Source: Asanoa iriomotensis (GTDB lineage: Bacteria; Actinomycetota; Actinomycetes; Mycobacteriales; Micromonosporaceae). From it: a stretch of 54,888 nt of DNA. The notes beneath the pieces are model-generated. The model was not told the DNA's origin and searched no databases. It saw only the letters and a program-made list of their open reading frames with translations. Below, piece by piece: positions 26,700 through 35,886 of the stretch; the stretch's first letter is position 1, and each line of letters starts with the position of its first letter. The position numbers were made by a program, and so were the translations under genes. The stretch lies in NCBI RefSeq assembly GCF_016862515.1, contig NZ_BONC01000054.1, positions 1 to 54,888 on the forward strand, read 5' to 3'.

Positions 26700-28589
26700 T
26701 CATCGCCCCCAGCCGCCGTAGCTCGACTGCGGCGTGACCGGCGCGACCGGCTCGTCGGTCGGCTGCTGCTCCGGCTGGCTGCCGGGCGCGGCGGTCGTGG
26801 CCTGATCGGTCGTGGCCGGGTCGGCGGCCTTGGGCTTTTCGCACGTGTAACGCGGTTCAGCATCGTAACGCCAGCTGAACTTCTCGCGCTGCACCTCTTT
26901 GCCGTCCTTGGTGATGACCCGGTAGGCGTCCTGCGTGAAGCCGTCGCTGCCGGTGGTCGCGATGCACTCCGGGCCGGCCGGCAGACTCTTGCTCTCCGGC
27001 TTGGTCACGTCGTGCTTCGGCGCCCATTCGGTCTTGACGCTGTCGTAGACCTTCGTGCTCCACATCGACACCGTGATCGAGTCATTGGTGTACGACGTGT
27101 CGATGACCATCCCGTACGGCGTGGTGTTCTGGAACTTCAGGTCCAGGTTCGGCCAGAAGATCGTCGACTCGATCACCGACGGGTAGCGCGAGATGTAGAA
27201 GGAGTGCGGCTTGTGCTCCACGTCCTTGAGGCCCGCGTAGTAGCTCGCGTTGAACAGCGTGGTGGTGAACTGCGAGATGCCGCCACCCACGGCCGGCACG
27301 AGCTTGTTGTTGTCGATCACCGGCGCGTCGACGTAGCCCTGCTCGTAGCCGCGCCAGCCGGTGTAGCCGTTCAGGGAGAACGTCTCGCCGGGCTTCACGA
27401 CCGCGCCGTCGACCTTCTTGGCCACGGTCACGATGTTCTTGACCCGCGGCTCGTTCAGCCCGCCGGTGAACTTCGTGGTGAAGGTCGAGACCTTCTCCTT
27501 GACGCCCAGCTTCTGCAGGTTGGCGTCGGCGACGAAGGGCTGTGCCGGGCTCAGCACGGCGTCGACCGTGCGCGGGCCCTGCTTCGGCAGCACGCCGAGC
27601 ACGTCGGTGGCCAGCTTGTTGCCGTCCACGTACTCGCCGCCGGCCTCGCTGACCAGCACCTGCTGGGTGGCGCCCTCACCCTTGACCGCCGACGGCGGTG
27701 ACGACTCGATCTTGGAAATCGCGGAACCCATGGCGGTACGCAGCGCGGCCGGGTCGACCGACGGCGTGACGGTGCCGTCCGCGGCACCGCTGATCTTCAG
27801 GCTCTTGGCGATCATGTCGGGCGTGATGGTCACGTCGCCCTTGGCGGAGTGCACCGTCACCGGGGCCGACACGGCCGGCTTGGCCAGCGAGTCCATCAGC
27901 GCGTCGACCGCGGCGCGGCCCTTGGCGTTGTCGACGTCGACCAGCGGCACCGACACGCTGGCGGCGCCGGGCTGACCCGGGCTCGGCACGGTGCCACCGG
28001 CGGCGACACCCGCGGCGGAGATCGCGTTGACCCAGCCGGTCTTCACGGCGTCGGTGGCCTTGGGCAGGTCGACGCCCTTACCCGGCGTCGGGTAGGTGAT
28101 CTTGGGGGTGACGCCGTCGAAGGTGATCGAGCCGGGGGTGGCGGCGTTGCCCGTCGCCTGCTGCACCGTGGGGCGCAGGGCGGCGTCGAGCTTGCTGGCG
28201 TCGAGGGTGACCTTCGGCGCGACGGTGTGGCCGCCCCACAGGTGCGGGCCGCCGCTCGCGGCGTCCGCGACGGTGGCGTCCACGTCCACGGCCAGGCCGA
28301 TCTGGTCGGGGGTGACCTCGGCGTCGGCGGACTTCGCGGAGTCGCCGGTGACGTGCACCGTGATCGGCTTGTCCAGCGCCGGCTTGCCGTCGAGCCCGGC
28401 GTGCAGCCGGGAGACGGCGGCCGAGCGGCTCAGACCGCCGATGTCGATGCCGAGCACGGAGGTGCCGCGGGGGACGTCACCCTTGTACGCGAAACCGGCG
28501 AGGACACCGACGACGATCAGCAGCAGGGCGAGGAGGGCGCCGCCGACGGCGAACCGGCGGCGCTTCGTGCTCCGGGGGGCGGTCTGCAT
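26700..28589 (-). CDS. VanW-domain protein with peptidoglycan-binding-4 repeats, 629 aa
   Basis: A membrane-anchored cell-wall protein. One N-terminal transmembrane helix (ALLALLLIVVGVLAGFAY) is followed by two repeated domains of the type found before VanW domains, then a VanW domain (GETFSLNGYTG...GGGISQFTTTLFNASYYAGL). A Pro/Gln-rich C-terminal tail ends SSYGGWGR. VanW proteins accompany some vancomycin-resistance operons, but this one stands alone and its role is unproven. The 114 bases upstream show no further gene. Confidence 0.88.
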   Translation of the reverse strand: MQTAPRSTKRRRFAVGGALLALLLIVVGVLAGFAYKGDVPRGTSVLGIDIGGLSRSAAVSRLHAGLDGKPALDKPITVHVTGDSAKSADAEVTPDQIGLAVDVDATVADAASGGPHLWGGHTVAPKVTLDASKLDAALRPTVQQATGNAATPGSITFDGVTPKITYPTPGKGVDLPKATDAVKTGWVNAISAAGVAAGGTVPSPGQPGAASVSVPLVDVDNAKGRAAVDALMDSLAKPAVSAPVTVHSAKGDVTITPDMIAKSLKISGAADGTVTPSVDPAALRTAMGSAISKIESSPPSAVKGEGATQQVLVSEAGGEYVDGNKLATDVLGVLPKQGPRTVDAVLSPAQPFVADANLQKLGVKEKVSTFTTKFTGGLNEPRVKNIVTVAKKVDGAVVKPGETFSLNGYTGWRGYEQGYVDAPVIDNNKLVPAVGGGISQFTTTLFNASYYAGLKDVEHKPHSFYISRYPSVIESTIFWPNLDLKFQNTTPYGMVIDTSYTNDSITVSMWSTKVYDSVKTEWAPKHDVTKPESKSLPAGPECIATTGSDGFTQDAYRVITKDGKEVQREKFSWRYDAEPRYTCEKPKAADPATTDQATTAAPGSQPEQQPTDEPVAPVTPQSSYGGWGR

Positions 28590-28703
28590 CGAATACCTTA
28601 AGTCCGGATTTATGTGGACCGCACCGACTGTAACGAACAGATCTCGGAACCGACACCCAGCGTGGCGGCCCTCACCCGGCGGCCAAGCGCCGCAGCGAGG
28701 GGC

Positions 28704-29189
28704 TCAGTAGAGCGTTTTCGCAGGTGGAGAAGACACAAGGCGGATGCCGACGATGGTCCAGCCCAGCGAGCCGAGACCGATCATCGCCCATCCCACCCAG
28801 TTATTGGCTGCGATCAGGTAGTCACCCTCTGTAGTCCGACCGGCGGCCAGAAGGGTGATCAGAAGCCAGATGAGGGCGGCCGGGAGGACGACCCACTTGC
28901 GCCGGGTGGACCGGTAGGCGAACCAGCCGACGAACAGGTTGCCGACGAGCGCCAGCACGGCCGACACGCCGATCAGCTGCCCGCCGACCCGCACGCTGAT
29001 CAGCAGCAGCTCGAGGACGGCCGTGAGCACCGAGAGCAGCAGCGTGATCACCACGCCGGCGATGGTCAGCAGGACCGCCACCGCGCCGCGGTCGCGGCTG
29101 CGCCTGGGCTCGGGCGCGGAGGCCGCCGGGGGCTCGGGCGACTCCGGCGGCGGCGGGACGTGGTCGGTGGGGCTGGACACGCTGCTCAC
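28704..29189 (-). CDS. Four-helix membrane protein downstream of mshB, 161 aa
   Basis: A proline-rich cytoplasmic N-terminus of about 35 residues is followed by four hydrophobic helices. No family was recognised. Its start overlaps the mshB stop by four bases, so the two are co-translated. The close coupling hints at a link with mycothiol metabolism, but that is speculation. Confidence 0.75.
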   Translation of the reverse strand: MSSVSSPTDHVPPPPESPEPPAASAPEPRRSRDRGAVAVLLTIAGVVITLLLSVLTAVLELLLISVRVGGQLIGVSAVLALVGNLFVGWFAYRSTRRKWVVLPAALIWLLITLLAAGRTTEGDYLIAANNWVGWAMIGLGSLGWTIVGIRLVSSPPAKTLY

Positions 29190-30079
29190 CTGGTTCCGGC
29201 CTCCGCCGGCTCGGGGTCGCCGGTGGCGAGGCCCGCGAACAGGTCGGTCTCCCAGCCGTTGGGTCCGCCGCCCGGGCCGCGCTCACCGGCCGCGAGCGTG
29301 TAGTACTCGACGCCCATGAACTCGCTGCCGAAGTCGCCGGCCAGCGCGTACAGCCAGGAGGAGTCGGGGATCTGGGTCGCGTGCGCCTTGAGCGCGGCGA
29401 CCTTGGCCTCGTGCAGGTCGGTCGCGTCGATCCGGGCGGCGATGTCGCTGTCGGCGTTGCCGAACGGGAAGTCGTCGACGCTCTCGACGCCCTCGAAGGG
29501 GTTGCCCACGGAGTCGGCGAACGCGTGCAGGCCCGCCTCCAGCACGCTCTTGGGCAGCGCGGTCCAGTAGATCTTCGCGGGCCCGACGCCCTCGGCCCGG
29601 GCCAGCTCGGCCGCCCGCATCGCCACGCGGTGGGCCTGGATGTGGTCGGGATGCCCGTAGAAGCCGTGCTCGTCGTAGGTGATCATGACCTGCGGCCGGG
29701 TCTCCCGCATCACCTCGACCAGGTAGCCGGCGGCCACGTCGAGGTCGGCCCGCCAGAACGACCGCGGGTGCTGGTTGGTGTCGAGGCCCATCATCCCGGA
29801 GTCGCGGAAGCGGCCCGCACCGCCGAGGAAGCGCACGTCGCTGACGCCCAGCGCGGCGCAGGCGGCCCGCAGCTCGGCGATCCGGTAGCCGCCGAGCTGG
29901 TCGGCCTCCGCGGCGGCGAGCCGGGCCAGCTCGGGGACGTAGATCTCGCCCTCCTCGCCGAGGGTGCAGGTCACCAGCGTGACCTGTGCGCCCTGCGCCG
30001 CGTAGTGCGCCATCGTCGCGCCGGTGCTGATCGACTCGTCGTCCGGATGGGCGTGCACCAGCAGTAGTCGTCGAGCCAC
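29186..30079 (-). CDS. mshB: Mycothiol biosynthesis deacetylase MshB, 297 aa
   Basis: A zinc deacetylase that removes acetate from GlcNAc-inositol in mycothiol synthesis. The AHPDDE metal-binding motif is at residues 10-15, the second metal histidine lies in [12 protein letters not shown], and the [15 protein letters not shown] segment is specific to MshB-type LmbE proteins. The GTG at 30079 has TAGAGT 6 bases upstream, suggesting a leaderless transcript. It pairs functionally with the mycoredoxin gene at 3496. Confidence 0.93.
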   Translation of the reverse strand: MARRLLLVHAHPDDESISTGATMAHYAAQGAQVTLVTCTLGEEGEIYVPELARLAAAEADQLGGYRIAELRAACAALGVSDVRFLGGAGRFRDSGMMGLDTNQHPRSFWRADLDVAAGYLVEVMRETRPQVMITYDEHGFYGHPDHIQAHRVAMRAAELARAEGVGPAKIYWTALPKSVLEAGLHAFADSVGNPFEGVESVDDFPFGNADSDIAARIDATDLHEAKVAALKAHATQIPDSSWLYALAGDFGSEFMGVEYYTLAAGERGPGGGPNGWETDLFAGLATGDPEPAEAGTR

Positions 30080-30085
30080 CGGGCC

Positions 30086-30091
30086 ACTCTA
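30086..30091 (-). promoter_or_regulatory. Putative -10 element, leaderless mshB
   Basis: TAGAGT on the minus strand, 6 bases before the GTG at 30079. Confidence 0.45.
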
Positions 30092-30144
30092 CGCGCGTCT
30101 CCGGCGGCCTCCCGGAACGACTCTCACCAGCCCCTTAGACCCCA

Positions 30145-30150
30145 TACGAT
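30145..30150 (+). promoter_or_regulatory. Putative -10 element, leaderless S9-like gene
   Basis: TACGAT, 6 bases before the GTG at 30157. Confidence 0.45.
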
Positions 30151-30156
30151 CCGGAT

Positions 30157-32157
30157 GTGGAGTTTCCCGAGCTGGCCGCGCGGACTCACCTGTTCACTCG
30201 CGGCGCGCCGCACGAGGTCACCGTCGCCGCCGACGGCTCGCGGGCGCTGTTCCTGCGCTCCGCCGGCCCGGAAGATCCCACCGACTCGCTCTGGGCGCTC
30301 GACCTGCCCGCCGGTGGCGAGGCGACCGAGCGGCTGGTCGCCGAGGGACCGATCGACGCGTACGCGGCCGACCCGCTCGCCCGCGTCGCGGCGCTGGTCA
30401 CGGACGGGCGGCTGCGCACGGTCGACGTGCGCACCGGCGCGGTCACCGAGGTCACGACGGACGGGCCCGTCACGGATGCCCGCCCGGACCCGACCGGCAC
30501 CCGGATCGCCTACCTGAGCCCGTCCGGCGAGCTCCGGGTGATCAACCCGGGCGGCGCCGACGTGCTGCTGGCCGGCGAGGGCACCCACGTGAGCTGGGGA
30601 CGCGCCGAGGAGGTCGCCGCGCGCGACTTCGACCGGCGCCGCGGCTACTGGTGGTCGCCGGACGGCCAGACCCTGCTCGCCACCCGGGTCGACGACGCCC
30701 GGGTGGCCCGCACCGAGATCGGCGAGCCACCGGTCACCGTGGCCCGCCCCCGGGCCGGCGGCACCAACGCGGAGGTCAGCCTGCACCTGCTCGACCTCGA
30801 CGGCGGTTGGGTCGACGTGCACTGGGACCGCGAGACCTATCCCTACCTGGTCGCCGTCGACTGGGTCGAGGGTGGCCCACTGATCACCGTGCTGCGCCGG
30901 ATGCAGCAGCACGGCCTCGTGCTCGCGGTCGACCCGCGCACGGGCGAGACCCAGGTGCACGCCGAGCTGGCCGACCCGCGCTGGGTCGAGCCGGTCGCCG
31001 GCACGCCCTGCCACCTGCCCGACGGCCGGGTGCTGGTGGGCGGCGAGCTGGCCCACGACGGTTACGACGCGCGGTGCCTGTTCGCCGACGGCACCCTGCT
31101 CACCCCGCCCTCGCTCTACCTGCGCCGGGTGGTCGGCCGGATGCCCGGCCCGGGCGGCTCGCCCGACCTGCTGGTCGAGGCCAGCGACGGCGAACCGAGC
31201 GAACAACATCTTTTCCGGGTACGCACGGCGATCGGCGGCGGCGGAGTCGAGTCCCGCCGGCTGACCACGGCGCCCGGCTGGCACACCGGCGCCGTCGGCG
31301 GCGACGTGCTGGTGATCGGCGCACGCTCGCTCGACCACACCGGCACCCGCTGGACGATCTGGCAGGGCGACACCCAGGTGGCGAAGCTCGAGCTGAAGTC
31401 GGCCGAGCCGCCGGTGACGCCGCGACCGACCCTGGAGCGGGTCACCGACCGGCGACTGCCGGCCGCGGTGGTCTACCCGGCCGGCCACGTCGCCGGGCGC
31501 CGGCTGCCGGTGCTGCTCGACATCGACGGCGGCCCCGGGCGCCAGGAGGTGCGCGCCGAGCGGTCCGCCTGGATCGAGCGGCAGTGGTGGGCCGACAACG
31601 GCTTCGCGGTGGTCACGGTCGACAACCGGGGCACGCCCGGCGTCGCGCCGTCGTTCGAGAAGGTGGTGCACCGCCGGCTCGCCGACGTGATGCTCAGCGA
31701 CCAGGCCGACGCGCTCGCCGCGCTCAGCGGCAAGCACCCCGACCTGGACCTGGCCCGGGTCGCCGTGCGCGGCCGGCGGTTCGGCGGCTGGCTGGCCGCG
31801 CTGGCGGTGCTCCGCCGGCCGGAGACGTTCCGGTCCGCGGTCGCCGAGGGCCCGATCGTCGACTGGGCGCAGTGCGGCACGGCCTACGCCGAGCGCTACC
31901 TGGGTCAGCCGGTCGACGGTCCGGAGATCTACGCGCACCACTCGCTGCTGGAGCTGGCCGCCGAGCCGGTGCCGCCACGGTCGACCGTGCGCCCGCTGCT
32001 GATCGTCGCGGATCCCGCGGACCTGGAGGAGGCCGCGGAGGTCGCCCGCCTCTCGACCGAGCTGACCCGGACCAACCGCCCGCACGAGCTGCTCCGCGAG
32101 ACGGACCCGGCCCGCCGGCTCCCCGCCGAGCTCGACTTTCTGCGTCGTAGCGTCTGA
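30157..32157 (+). CDS. S9-family (DPP4-like) protein lacking catalytic serine and histidine, 666 aa
   Basis: The overall layout is that of a prolyl dipeptidyl peptidase: an N-terminal beta-propeller (about residues 1-420) and an alpha/beta-hydrolase domain with DIDGGPG and FAVVTVDNRGTPG. Where active enzymes have GWSYGG, this protein has GRRFGG (residues 539-544), so arginine 541 replaces the nucleophile serine. The usual C-terminal catalytic histidine segment (xGHG or KHG) is also absent; the tail reads ETDPARRLPAE. It is therefore predicted to be a pseudo-peptidase. The frame is intact and uses typical codons, so it is not an obvious pseudogene. It ends 3 bases before the Fpg/Nei gene. Confidence 0.85.
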   Translation: MEFPELAARTHLFTRGAPHEVTVAADGSRALFLRSAGPEDPTDSLWALDLPAGGEATERLVAEGPIDAYAADPLARVAALVTDGRLRTVDVRTGAVTEVTTDGPVTDARPDPTGTRIAYLSPSGELRVINPGGADVLLAGEGTHVSWGRAEEVAARDFDRRRGYWWSPDGQTLLATRVDDARVARTEIGEPPVTVARPRAGGTNAEVSLHLLDLDGGWVDVHWDRETYPYLVAVDWVEGGPLITVLRRMQQHGLVLAVDPRTGETQVHAELADPRWVEPVAGTPCHLPDGRVLVGGELAHDGYDARCLFADGTLLTPPSLYLRRVVGRMPGPGGSPDLLVEASDGEPSEQHLFRVRTAIGGGGVESRRLTTAPGWHTGAVGGDVLVIGARSLDHTGTRWTIWQGDTQVAKLELKSAEPPVTPRPTLERVTDRRLPAAVVYPAGHVAGRRLPVLLDIDGGPGRQEVRAERSAWIERQWWADNGFAVVTVDNRGTPGVAPSFEKVVHRRLADVMLSDQADALAALSGKHPDLDLARVAVRGRRFGGWLAALAVLRRPETFRSAVAEGPIVDWAQCGTAYAERYLGQPVDGPEIYAHHSLLELAAEPVPPRSTVRPLLIVADPADLEEAAEVARLSTELTRTNRPHELLRETDPARRLPAELDFLRRSV

Positions 32158-32160
32158 GGA

Positions 32161-32970
32161 GTGCCCGAACTACCTGAGGTCGAGAACGCCCGTGCCGTCA
32201 TCGCCCGGGCCGCCCTGCGGCGGCGGGTCGTCGGCGTCGACGATCACGACACCTGGGTCTGCCGGCCGCATCCGCCCGGACAGATCCGGGACGCGCTGAT
32301 CGACCGCGAGCTGACCGTCGCGCACCGGCGCGGCAAGAGCATGTGGTGCGAGACCTCGGAGGACGGGCCGATCCTGGGCATCCACCTCGGGATGTCCGGC
32401 AAGATCGTGGTGGCCGACCCGGACGGCGCCGAGGTCGACGGCGGCGACTACTGGGAGCGCGGCCGGGCGAAGGGCGACTACCGGTTCGCGCGCTTCGCGC
32501 TCACGTTCGCCGACGGTGGCCGGCTGATGCTGGTCGACCCGCGCCGGCTCGGCCGGATCCGGCTGGACCCGCCGATCGAGGTGCTCGGCCCGGACGCCAC
32601 CGACATCACCGCGGCGCAGTTCCGGGCGGCGCTGCGGCGCGGCACCGCGCCGATCAAGGCCCGGCTGCTCGACCAGCACGCGGTCGCCGGGATCGGCAAC
32701 CTGCTCGCCGACGACATCCTCTGGCGGGCCCGGGTGCACCCCGGCACGCCGGTCGACGACCTGACCCCGGACGAGGTCACCGCGCTGCTGCGGGCCACCC
32801 GGTACGCGATCCGCACCTCGGTGCGCGACGGCGGGGTGCACACCCTGCAGAGCCTGCGGCTGCGGGCCGAGGGCCGCTGCCCGCGGGACGGCACGCCGGC
32901 GGCACACGGCACCTTCGGCGGCCGGACGACCTGGTGGTGCCCACTGGAGCAGCGGGAGGGGCCCCGCTAG
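32161..32970 (+). CDS. Fpg/Nei-family DNA glycosylase, 269 aa
   Basis: A base-excision repair glycosylase/AP lyase. The N-terminal PELPEVE supplies the catalytic proline and glutamate. The H2TH region contains QHAVAGIGNLLADDILW. The C-terminal zinc finger is altered: the first pair reads CPRDG and the second WWCPLEQ, so only two of four cysteines remain, with Asp and Glu at the other positions. Zinc binding may be changed or lost. The GTG start is just after the S9-like stop with AGGA directly before it, so expression is probably coupled. Confidence 0.88.
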   Translation: MPELPEVENARAVIARAALRRRVVGVDDHDTWVCRPHPPGQIRDALIDRELTVAHRRGKSMWCETSEDGPILGIHLGMSGKIVVADPDGAEVDGGDYWERGRAKGDYRFARFALTFADGGRLMLVDPRRLGRIRLDPPIEVLGPDATDITAAQFRAALRRGTAPIKARLLDQHAVAGIGNLLADDILWRARVHPGTPVDDLTPDEVTALLRATRYAIRTSVRDGGVHTLQSLRLRAEGRCPRDGTPAAHGTFGGRTTWWCPLEQREGPR

Positions 32971-32982
32971 CGGGGCCCCTCC
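32955..32982. terminator. 28-bp perfect palindrome between convergent genes
   Basis: A perfect 28-bp palindrome centred on GCTAGC contains the stop codon of the glycosylase gene. It lies just before the 3' end of the convergent substrate-binding-protein gene. It can form a very stable hairpin on either transcript but has no T-run, so it may act as a 3'-end stabiliser or Rho-type/bidirectional terminator. Confidence 0.5.
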
Positions 32983-32988
32983 GTCAAC

Positions 32989-34752
32989 TCACTGCTTGAT
33001 GTAGGCGTTGTAGTAGACCATCGTGCCGATCGAGTCGGAGTGGAACACCCCGCCGACCTTGTCGCCCATGACCACGAAGGTCTTGGACTGGTAGATCGGG
33101 ACGACCGGGTAGTACTTGTCGACGATGGTCTTCTCGATCGCGGACCAGTCGTCGCCCGCGTCACCGGCCGGCAGCGCCGAGGCCTTGTCGATGGCCTGGT
33201 TGACGTCGTCGCCGTTGAAGTAGGACACGTTGGAGTTGCCCTTGGGGCCGATCTTCCGGCCGTCGTACAGCACCGGGATCGTCGACGCGCCGCTCGGCCA
33301 GTCCGCGCCCCAGTTGCTGATGTAGATGTCGTACGGGTTGTCCTTCGTCCGCGCGGTCGGGTTGTGGTTCGGCTGCGCGACGTAGGAGACGACGACCTCG
33401 AAGCCCGCCTTCTCCAGGCTGTCCTTGACCACCGGCGCGGTCTGTTGGCCGAAGGCGGTGTCCCGCGACATGAAGGCCAGCTTGATCTTCTTGCCGGCGA
33501 GCAGCGTCTTGGCCTTCTCCGGGTCGCCGGCCGGGCCGCACCCGGTCGGGTCCGCGAACTCCTGGTAACCGATCGTGGTGTCGGCCTGGAGGTTGTTGGT
33601 CAGCCGGCCGGCCGCCTCGCCGCCCTGGGTCAGCAGGATGCCCTGCTTGTCGAGCGCGCAACCGATGGCCTTGCGGACGTTGAGGTCCGTGACCTTCTGG
33701 TTGTTGATCGCCAGGTACCAGACGAACAGGCTCGGGGTGTCGATCGTCCGCTCCTTGAGCGACGCGTCGCCCTGCACCTTGCTCACCAGCGACTGCGGCA
33801 CGCCGTCCCAGGCGATCGCGTTGGCGTCGGCGCCGCCGGCGATCGTCCGCTCGGTCTGCGCGGCGTCGTCCGGACCCATCTCCACCTCGACGTTGTCGAC
33901 GTAGTTGTGGCGGATCGGGTCGGTGTTGGGATCCCAGTTCGGGTTGCGCTCCAGGACCAGCTTGCTGTCCTTGGTGTATTCCTTGATCTTGTAGGGCCCG
34001 GACGAGAAGACCTTCCGGTCGTACTCGAGCTTCGCGTCCTTGGCCTGCGGCACCGGCGCCGAGGTGCCCATGCTCAGCGCGAACGGCAGGTCGCAGTGCG
34101 GGTTCTTGAACTCGAACTTGAGCCCGTAGTCACCGTTGACGGTCAGGCCGGGCACCGTGGTGTTGCCCGAGGTGTAGGGGCCCTTGTAGTCGGCGTTGTA
34201 GGTCGGGTTGTCGGCCAGCCACTCCTGGACGTAGGTCGGGCCGCCGTCGATGGTCTCCTCGAAGGAACGGGCGATGCCGTAGGCCACGTCCGCGGCCTTG
34301 ACCTCGGAGCCGTCCTCGTACTTGACGCCCTTCTTGAGCGTGTACTCCCAGACCTTGCAGTCGCCGTTGACGTCCTTGCCCGGGTTCTCGGCCAGGTCGC
34401 CGACCAGCGTCAGCTTGCCCTTGCCGTCCTCGCGGAACTGGGTGAGGTTGCGGACCAGCAGGTGCTGCACGGCCATCGCGCCGACGGTGTAGGTGCGCTG
34501 CGGATCCATGTGCTCGAAGTCGGCCTGCTGAATGATCTTCAGCGTGCCGCCCTTGGTCGCGCCCGGCACCTCGGGCGCGGGGCCCTGCGAGTCCTTCGGA
34601 TCGGTCGAGATCGCGCCGGTCTTCACGACGACCTCGTTGCCTTCCTCGGCGGACTCGCCGGTGTTCTTTGAACAGGCGGCCAGCGTCGCCGCCAGCAGCA
34701 GCGTGGCGCCGGTGGCGGCGGTCATCCGCCGCAACGTCCGTGTTGGACGCAT
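32989..34752 (-). CDS. Peptide ABC transporter substrate-binding lipoprotein, 587 aa
   Basis: Family 5 extracellular solute-binding protein (DppA/OppA type). A lipoprotein signal peptide ends in the lipobox LAAC (about residues 23-26). Mature-protein family features include GGTLKIIQQADFEHMDPQRTY and the KKGVKYEDGSEVKAADVAYG segment. It binds oligopeptides or a similar ligand outside the membrane. The ATG at 34752 has GGGAGGGAG upstream. It is the last gene in a dppC-dppB-dppA order, opposite to the more usual order with the binding protein first. Confidence 0.9.
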   Translation of the reverse strand: MRPTRTLRRMTAATGATLLLAATLAACSKNTGESAEEGNEVVVKTGAISTDPKDSQGPAPEVPGATKGGTLKIIQQADFEHMDPQRTYTVGAMAVQHLLVRNLTQFREDGKGKLTLVGDLAENPGKDVNGDCKVWEYTLKKGVKYEDGSEVKAADVAYGIARSFEETIDGGPTYVQEWLADNPTYNADYKGPYTSGNTTVPGLTVNGDYGLKFEFKNPHCDLPFALSMGTSAPVPQAKDAKLEYDRKVFSSGPYKIKEYTKDSKLVLERNPNWDPNTDPIRHNYVDNVEVEMGPDDAAQTERTIAGGADANAIAWDGVPQSLVSKVQGDASLKERTIDTPSLFVWYLAINNQKVTDLNVRKAIGCALDKQGILLTQGGEAAGRLTNNLQADTTIGYQEFADPTGCGPAGDPEKAKTLLAGKKIKLAFMSRDTAFGQQTAPVVKDSLEKAGFEVVVSYVAQPNHNPTARTKDNPYDIYISNWGADWPSGASTIPVLYDGRKIGPKGNSNVSYFNGDDVNQAIDKASALPAGDAGDDWSAIEKTIVDKYYPVVPIYQSKTFVVMGDKVGGVFHSDSIGTMVYYNAYIKQ

Positions 34753-34832
34753 CGGTCACTCCCTCCCTCATCCGTCGGAGGCTTGCAGGAAACCTCCGCC
34801 ATCAGCCTGCTGATCGAACATTTCTTTCGGAT

Positions 34833-34875
34833 CACGGGCGCGTGTCGGCACGGCCCACACCGACACGCGCCCGTG
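34833..34875. repeat. 15-bp perfect inverted repeat between permease and binding-protein genes
   Basis: Perfect arms at 34833-34847 and 34861-34875 with a 13-base loop lie between the dppB-like and dppA-like genes. On the minus-strand transcript this is a strong intercistronic hairpin without a T-run. It could stabilise one part of the mRNA or partly terminate transcription before the binding-protein gene. Confidence 0.6.
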
Positions 34876-34878
34876 GGT

Positions 34879-35874
34879 CTATGCCAGTCGCACTCTGGGG
34901 TCGATGAACGAATAGAGGACGTCGACGACGAGGTTGGCCACGACGATGAACAACGCGGCGAGCAACACCGTCGCCATCACCAGCGGCATGTCGAGGTTGA
35001 TCGCCGCGTTGAGCGATGCCTTGCCCAGCCCGGTGAAGCCGAAGATGGTCTCGGTCACCACCGTGCCGCCGAGGTAGGTGCCCAGGTCGAGACCCGCGAT
35101 CGTCACGATCGGCGTGATCGCGGCGCGCAGCGCGTGTCGCCCGTACACCCGCATCTTGCTCATGCCCTTGGCCCGTGCGGTGCGCACGAAGTCCTCGGAC
35201 AGGGTCTCCAGCATCTGCGCGCGGGCCAGCCGCGCGTAGCCGGCGGAGTTGATGAAGCCGAGCGCCAGCCAGGGCAGCACCATCGCGGCCGCCCATTTGA
35301 GCGGGTTCTCGGTGATCGGCACGTAGCTCGGATAGCTGAGCAGCCCCGTCTCGTACACGAAGATGATCAGCAGCAGCGGGCCGAACAGGAGGATCGGCAT
35401 CGAGGCGCCGGTCAGCGAGAACCCGACCGCGCCCTTGTCGAAGATGGTGCCCCTGCGCAGCGCGGAGATCATGCCGACCGAGACGCCGATCAGCAGCCAG
35501 ACCACCGCGGCGCCGAACACGATGGACAGCGTCACCGGCAACGTGCGGCCGATGACGTCGGTGACGGGCTCGTCGTTGCGGAACGAGTAGCCGAGGCACG
35601 GCGCCGGGCACTCGCGAGCCGCGTCGCCCTCGCCGAAGGTGCGGCCCTTGACGATGCCGGCCATGAAGTCCGCGTACTGCCGCACGACCGGCTTGTCGAG
35701 GCCCATCCGGCGGGCGATGCTCTCCTGCTGCTCGGCCGTGCAGGTCTTGCGGTTGCCGCACATCAGCTCGGCGGGGTTGTTCGGCGCCGCGAAGAACAGC
35801 CCGAAGGTCAGCACGCTGACCGTGAACAGCGTCGTGACCGCGAGGAGAGCCTTCTTGACGAAGAACCGGATCAT
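34879..35874 (-). CDS. Peptide ABC transporter permease, DppB type, 331 aa
   Basis: An integral membrane permease with an N-terminal helix (ALLAVTTLFTVSVLTFGLFF), a periplasmic loop with four cysteines in its first part, and the core helices. The EAA-type loop is DFVRTARAKGMSKMRVYGRHALR, which docks to the ATPase. It is 12 bases downstream of the second permease gene. No ATPase gene is in the cluster. Confidence 0.9.
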   Translation of the reverse strand: MIRFFVKKALLAVTTLFTVSVLTFGLFFAAPNNPAELMCGNRKTCTAEQQESIARRMGLDKPVVRQYADFMAGIVKGRTFGEGDAARECPAPCLGYSFRNDEPVTDVIGRTLPVTLSIVFGAAVVWLLIGVSVGMISALRRGTIFDKGAVGFSLTGASMPILLFGPLLLIIFVYETGLLSYPSYVPITENPLKWAAAMVLPWLALGFINSAGYARLARAQMLETLSEDFVRTARAKGMSKMRVYGRHALRAAITPIVTIAGLDLGTYLGGTVVTETIFGFTGLGKASLNAAINLDMPLVMATVLLAALFIVVANLVVDVLYSFIDPRVRLA

Positions 35875-35886
35875 CGTCGTCGTCTC

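Noticed and set aside
26700-28589. Glycopeptide (vancomycin) resistance locus
   Set aside because: Only a VanW-domain protein is present; no vanHAX or vanRS neighbours.
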